Part shown: in pieces, positions 58,911-64,000 of the stretch | Position numbering within the stretch: position 1 is the first letter of the stretch | Layout: every line of letters begins with the position of its first letter | DNA from: Leucaena leucocephala | Lineage: Eukaryota > Streptophyta > Magnoliopsida > Fabales > Fabaceae | Direction of reading: 5' to 3' | Assembly: GCA_037074615.1 (NCBI GenBank) | Contig: CM073522.1 | Span: forward strand, 29,820,962-29,884,961 | DNA length: 64,000 nucleotides | The notes under the pieces: generated by a model | Database searches by the model: none | What the model was told of the DNA's origin: nothing | The model's input: only the letters and a program-made list of their open reading frames with translations | Position numbers and translations under genes: made by a program

Positions 58911-59547
58911 TAGTCACTAGTAAGATAGTCATGTAATTGTAAGTATATTATGATATTTTTATCAATCATATATATATATATAAAGATATTTTCATAAAAT
59001 TATAATTATAATTGTACAGGTACAGTGTATATAAAACAAATTCTATACTGTTTCGTCAATCATACAAAATATATAAAACAAATTCTGGACTGTTTCGTTA
59101 ATTTCCACCCCATCAACATCCTTGACCACGTACCCTAATATCATTGGAACCGATTATTTGGAAAACTTTTTCAAAAAAATTAATAATCATCATATATTGT
59201 ATGATGTCATATCATAAAGTATTCTTTTATCTCTGGCTTAATTAATTTATATAAATTAAAAAAATATATATAAATTATTTAATTATAATAAATATCACAC
59301 AATTTTTTAAAAATAATTATTTATAATATTAAATTATATATTAATTTATAAATTAAATAAATTAATTTTAAAAAATAAAAAATATATTAAAATTTTATAT
59401 TTAACAATTTTTTAAATTTCAAGAGAAACACGATCCATCTAATAAAATAAGAGTTACCAAATTAATATTATTGACATATAATATAAAATTTATAGAGAAG
59501 CACATTATTTATAAATAGCAAATAATACAACTTATTTTTAACCAAAT
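58911..59547. other. AT-rich spacer
   Basis: No gene or repeat beyond short AT runs and a short local duplication of ATATAAAACAAATTCT (about 59030-59090). Confidence 0.5.
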
Positions 59548-59560
59548 TTCATGCCATTTA

Positions 59561-60057
59561 TTGGGGTTATATATGATCGGAAAGTACCAGATAAAGTAAA
59601 AGGAAAGTTTTATCGTACTGCTATAAGACCAGCAATGCTTTATGGAAGTGAATGTTGGGCTTTAAAAGGACAGCAAGAGCATAAAATTGGGGTAACCGAA
59701 ATGAGGATGTTGAGATGGATGTGTGGGCATACAAGAAAAGATAAGATTCGCAATGAACAAATACGGGGAAGAGTTGGAGTGGCACCTATTGAGGAGAAAA
59801 TAGTGAAGAACCGTCTTAGGTGGTTTGGACACGTACAAAGAAGGCCAAGGGATGCGCCAATGAGGAGGGTGGATCAAACGGATTGGAGTCCGGTTAAAAG
59901 GAGTCGAGGAAGGCCAAAGAAAACGCTTAACGAGGTCATTGAGCGGGATCTCCGGGTCAATAACCTATCTAAGGATTTAGTTTTTGACAGAGCACAATGG
60001 CGTCATATGATCCATGTAGCTGACCCCATTTAATAGAAAAAGACTTTGTTGTTGTTG
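59561..60057 (+). mobile_element. Young 5'-truncated RTE-type LINE insertion
   Basis: A perfect 13-bp target duplication TTCATGCCATTTA (59548-59560, 60058-60070) brackets 497 bp. The body is open through its whole length and encodes the last about 155 residues of an RTE reverse transcriptase protein: KGKFYRTAIRPAMLYGSECW, EMRMLRWMCGHTRKDKIRNE, RLRWFGHVQRRP and RGRPKKTLNEVI. It then stops and ends in AAAAAGACTTTGTTGTTGTT, the TTG-repeat 3' end usual in plant RTE elements. The retained frame and exact duplication point to recent arrival. Confidence 0.93.
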
Positions 60058-60070
60058 TTCATGCCATTTA

Positions 60071-62122
60071 CCCAAAAAAAATTATTAATTACATATTAGT
60101 TTTGTTGGGATGCAATTAGAGTTAGACGTTCATTTTTTACGAAATTTCAACAAGAAGTCAAATTAGTTTATAACTTATAAATAATATTATTTGTTAGATT
60201 TTTTTTATCAAGAGTATAATCCTTTCAACATAAAATATTTTCTTCTCTGTAAAAAAATTAACATTTTAATTTAATCGATGAATTATTAAAAGTGTTTATT
60301 TGGTCAATTAAGGATATATTTTTGGGTGTAAACAAATACTTTTTTTTTAAGAAAATAAAATATGAAATATTTATTATATTATTATTTTTAAATTATTTAT
60401 GAACATAAATAATTTTATTAATAAAAATGTAAGGTAAACAAACATAGTGAGGAAATGAACTCAAATATCTAAAGAAGGCAGTAATTTTCTGATCTATTGA
60501 GTTGCCGACAACTCATTTGGGCTGTTTGATGTGATGTCCCCTACTAAAATGTTCGTGCCAGATTGATATAATATAGCAAAAATTACGTCCTAGGGCCCTA
60601 CTTGCCTAATTTTATCATTACTTCCAAAATTTATAGAATTTATCTTTTTGGAAAGAAAAGGATATTCATTTCATCGTGTTACAATTGCTTTTGCTGTCAA
60701 TGTTTCCTAAAGCCATAACATTGTTTTGGGATTTTTTTTTTAGCTATAAAGATTTAAAAATCTTAAAATACTTCTATTTATAAATAATTTGTAATAAATT
60801 TTATATAAATTAAAAAAAATTATTAACATTACTTTAATTTTAACAATTTTTTAATTTTATCTATATTTAATATATATTATATTTATAAAAATAAAATTAA
60901 CAAAATAATAAATAAAGGTTATAAGTATACATTTATATAAAAAATTAATAATTTAATTTATAAATAAGATTAAAAAATTTTTATCTCTCTATTTTATAAA
61001 TAAGATTAAAAGAGTATTGCATTGTAAGAAATATTTAACTAAATAATATACTTGAAATTGTTCACGCTAAGAACAATTTAAGATTTATACAAAAATTGTC
61101 CACTTCAAACAAATTTAGGCTGGGTTTTTGGAAAAAGAAAAAGAGGATAGGGTAGAAATAAATATGTTTAATTAGAAAAAATTGATAGTAGTGGTTAAAA
61201 TTTGTCTTATCTCATCTTGATATTTTTTAGAAAAGTGATAAAACTTTTGTTATATATTATCTAAAATACCCATCACTTTTTTAAATATTACAATTTTACC
61301 TATAACAATTAAAACAAAAAACCTATTTTTTTTTCTTCAGCTTCATACTTGATTTTGGCGCTAGGAATACAACAAAATACATCCTATCTTTTTTACTTTT
61401 CAATTTTTTTTCTTCCTGTCGCATTTTTTGCATTCGCTTTTTCTCTTCAAAAATTAAATCTTTTTATCATTTTTTCTCTTCAATTTTTTTTCTAAATCTA
61501 AAGTATATTTTTTCTTAAAAAATCTAAACTATGTTTTCTTAAAAAAATAGGAACAAGAAATAAAAAGAGTCAATAAATCATAAAAATAAAATAATAAAGA
61601 ATAAATATAAACAAAATAATAAAATTATATTTATTAATTTATAATAAATTTTTTTCTCTCTCCTCCTAAACTAAAAAAAAAATATCTACTCTTTTCTTCT
61701 ACTTACCTCCCTTCATCTTCTTAAATTAACTTTCCCTGCCTTCCCTCTTTTGAAACAAAGAAAGTCTTAAAGATTTGTACAAAGATGGTTCACCTTAAAA
61801 AAGATTTCCACTCCTTATCAAACATGCTAAATATGACATATACTTTTTTTTTTTAAATTGAAAAATGAGATAACTATTTCACTTTTATTTTGGCGCGCAT
61901 TTTAAAGACTTGTCAAATTCCAGAGTTCAAAATCTATGTTTAGGGGTTAAAATTTTCTCAACTCACACACAAGCCAATTGTACTATATTTTGGGACTTTT
62001 AAACCCATGGATAGAATTTTATCTCTGAATTGTAAGAATTTATATTTCTTAAACAAATACGTAGTAGTTAGTAACTTAGTATTTAATTTTTATCTTTTTA
62101 TATATATAATAAATCTAATTAC
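60071..62122. other. AT-rich spacer
   Basis: No gene recognised. Purine-rich and pyrimidine-rich blocks at 61120-61170 and 61720-61760 might be ends of a degraded MITE. Confidence 0.45.
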
Positions 62123-62449
62123 TATTATAAAACTAGCAATAATATTAGAAAGAGAGAAAAGATGGAGACAAGAAAATGAGAGAAGTATATATTATATTCT
62201 TTCTCCTCCTTAACCTCACAATACAAATGGAATGCCCTATTTATAGGCATAGAAGTTGAAGATGAAGAGTCTAGTAATTAATGGTGGAATAATGAAGAGT
62301 CTAGTAATTAATGGAGGAGTAATGAAGAGTCTAGTAATTAATGGAGGAGTAATGAAGATTCTAGTAATTAATGGAGGAATAATGATTTAGGGAATTTGAA
62401 GAGGCAGAGGGAGATGGAGATGGACATCTATATTCTAATATTCATAACA
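62123..62449 (-). repeat. 3' LTR of a Ty1/copia element (inner end approximate)
   Basis: On the minus strand it begins TGTTATGAATATTAG at 62449, directly after a purine tract AAGGGGGAG (62450-62458). It has a TATA box CCTATAAATAGGG near 62235-62248. The far end (about 62123) is a guess because no second LTR is in the window. It contains four 30-bp tandem units. Confidence 0.65.
62264..62383. repeat. Four 30-bp tandem units inside the copia LTR
   Basis: Units 62264-62293, 62294-62323, 62324-62353 and 62354-62383 each begin GAAGAGTCTAGTAATTAATG (one has GATTC). They lie upstream of the LTR TATA box in the element's own direction, so they would sit in its promoter region. Confidence 0.9.
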
Positions 62450-62480
62450 CTCCCCCTTAGATGTCCATTCTTTAATAATG

Positions 62481-62643
62481 TGCCTCATTAAAAAACTTTA
62501 ACTAGGAAAAATCTTGTGGGATAAAAACCTAGTAAAAGAAAAAGAGTACACAATTAATTGATACACTTACAGAGCTGCCTCATTAAAAACCTTGCTAGGA
62601 AAACCCAGTGGGACAAAATCTCAGGCAAGGGAAAAAGAGTACA
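62481..62643 (-). repeat. Duplicated copia 3' untranslated block
   Basis: 62481-62550 and 62576-62643 share TGCCTCATTAAAAA, CTAGGAAAA, GTGGGA and AAAGAGTACA in order, with a period of about 95 bp. A G-run purine tract follows each on its upstream side (62450-62460 and 62655-62667), so two PPT-like sites exist. Confidence 0.75.
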
Positions 62644-62690
62644 GCGTGTATCAACTCCCCCTTTTTGTAACATCAATTGATATCTCTGAA

Positions 62691-64000
62691 TCAGCGAAGT
62701 CCGATATCATGTATGACCTTCTCAAATATTGTCGCTGGAAGTGACTTGGTGAACAAATCTGCTAAATTTTCTTTAGACCGGATTTGCTGGATATTAATCT
62801 CACCATTCTTTTGAAGATCATGTGTAAAAAAGAATTTTGGAAAAATATGTTTTATCCTGTCTCCTTTGATGTACCCTTCTTTTAGTTGTATAATACATGT
62901 AGTATTATCTTCATATAGAACTGTTGGGATCATTTTACTAGATGACAATTCACAAGTAGTACGTATATGATGTATTATCAATCTTAACCATACACATTCT
63001 CGACTTGCTTCATGTATCGCTATTATTTCTGCATAATTAGATGATGTGGCTGATATGGTTTGTTTCATTGATCGCCATGAAATAGCTGTACCATTACATG
63101 TAAACAAATAGCCTATTTGTGATCTACCAATATGTGGATCAGACTGAAATCCAGCATCAGCATATCAGACAAAGTTAGTCTTATGTTCATTTGAATAAAA
63201 TAATCCCATATCCATAGTACCATTCAAGTAACGAAGAATGTGCTTAACCCCATTCCAATGTCTTCGTGTTGGTGAAGAACTATATCTTGCTAATAAGTTA
63301 ACAGCAAATGATATATCTGGTCATGTGTGACTAGCAAGATACATAAGCGCACCAATTGCACTAAGATAAGGTACTTCTGGGCCAAGTAGTTCTTCATCAC
63401 CTTCTTGAGGTCTAAAGGGATCTTTATCTTTCTCTAGAGATCTTACAATCATTGGAGTGCATAATGGATGTAATTTATCCATATAAAAATGTTTTAATAC
63501 TTTTCTCGTGTAAGTTTCTTGACACACGAAGATCCCATTTTTCAGATGTTCAATTTGTAGTCCAAGGCAAAATTTTGTTCTTCCCAGGTCCTTCATTTCA
63601 AACTCTTTCTTTAAGCAATTCACCGCTTTGGAAATCTCTTCAGGAGTTCCAATGATATTTATGTCATCGACATAAATAGCAATTATAGCAAATTCATTTC
63701 CAGATTTTTTTATAAAAATGCATGGACATATCTGATCATTCTTATATCCTTCTTTCAATAGATATTTACTAAGTCGATTATACCACATGTGCCCTGATTG
63801 CTTTAATCCATATAAAGACTTATTTAACTTAATTGAGTACCGTTCTCGAGAACTTGAATTATATAATTTTGGTAACTCAAATCCATCAGGGAGACTCATA
63901 TAAATGTCATTGTCAAGTGAGCCATACAAATAGGCTGTAACAACATCCATTAGACGTAAATCGAGGGCTTCTTTTACTGCCAGACTAATTAGATATCGAA
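62691..64000 (-). pseudogene. Ty1/copia pol: reverse transcriptase and RNase H, decayed and cut by window end
   Basis: The minus strand encodes the second half of a copia polyprotein: MDVVTAYLYGSLD, SLYGLKQSGHMWYNRL, the catalytic YVDD box, FEMKDLG, then AIGALMYLA and the RNase H part (SSNYAEIIAIHEASRECVWL, DNTTCIIQL, KNGEINIQQIRSKENLADLFTKSLP). In-frame stop codons at 63321-63323, 63165-63167 and 62691-62693 break it. Reading remains open upstream to position 64000, so the 5' part lies outside. The spacing and order are those of autonomous Ty1/copia; this copy cannot make an intact protein. Two of the stops look like CGA to TGA changes. Confidence 0.92.

Noticed and set aside
1..64000. Defence island, biosynthetic cluster or CRISPR-like system
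   Set aside because: The genes belong to unrelated plant families, with no spacer-repeat arrays and no co-oriented pathway genes.

Overview
This is nuclear DNA of a flowering plant, almost certainly a eudicot. The genes are intron-rich with GT-AG junctions and are separated by very AT-rich spacers. Plant families are present (AP2/ERF, PPR, a DDT/CXXC-zinc-finger protein, RCC1/UVR8-like). The spacers hold plant-type transposable elements: Ty1/copia elements primed by initiator Met-tRNA, RTE-type LINEs ending in TTG repeats, tRNA-derived SINEs, and Tourist-, Stowaway- and hAT-like MITEs. The species cannot be named from the sequence. I see no bacterial-style operon, CRISPR array or defence locus.

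Layout. 1-1753: last four coding exons of an RCC1-repeat gene (+). 1861-4061: a complete, young, non-autonomous LTR retroelement with a perfect 5-bp target duplication; its interior carries pieces of host genes, including the C-terminal zinc-knuckle region of a long glutaredoxin-like protein. 5253-7148: ribosomal protein eL30 gene (+) with a site-II/telobox promoter. 8018-13427: two tandem minus-strand copies of an SMP-30/NHL-like propeller membrane protein; the copy at 8170-9147 has lost its C-terminal anchor by a 1-bp frameshift. 16459-20534: 13-exon zf-4CXXC_R1 (CDCA7-type) plus DDT protein (+), with a 60-bp tandem duplication that copies a splice donor. 21340-22760: relic RTE LINE interrupted by a SINE. 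23385-27821: five-exon plant-specific unknown gene (-) whose last exon lies 3 kb from the rest. 27822-36219: gene-poor spacer. 36220-41359: six-exon WD40-like unknown gene (-). 47795-48361: intronless DREB-type ERF gene (+). 53912-55378: intronless P-class PPR gene (-). 59561-60057: young 5'-truncated RTE insertion. 62123-64000: 3' part of a decayed Ty1/copia element (-) that runs off the window.

The genes are unrelated housekeeping or regulatory loci and form no pathway. The informative content is mobile-element biology: a retroelement that transduplicated host gene parts, two SINE families (five and two copies plus a tail) with readable target duplications, several nested insertions, and small tandem duplications that alter a splice site, a promoter and an LTR. 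Exon structures were assembled by hand from ORFs, splice consensus and phase, and were not checked against transcripts. Family names rest on motif recognition without database searches.
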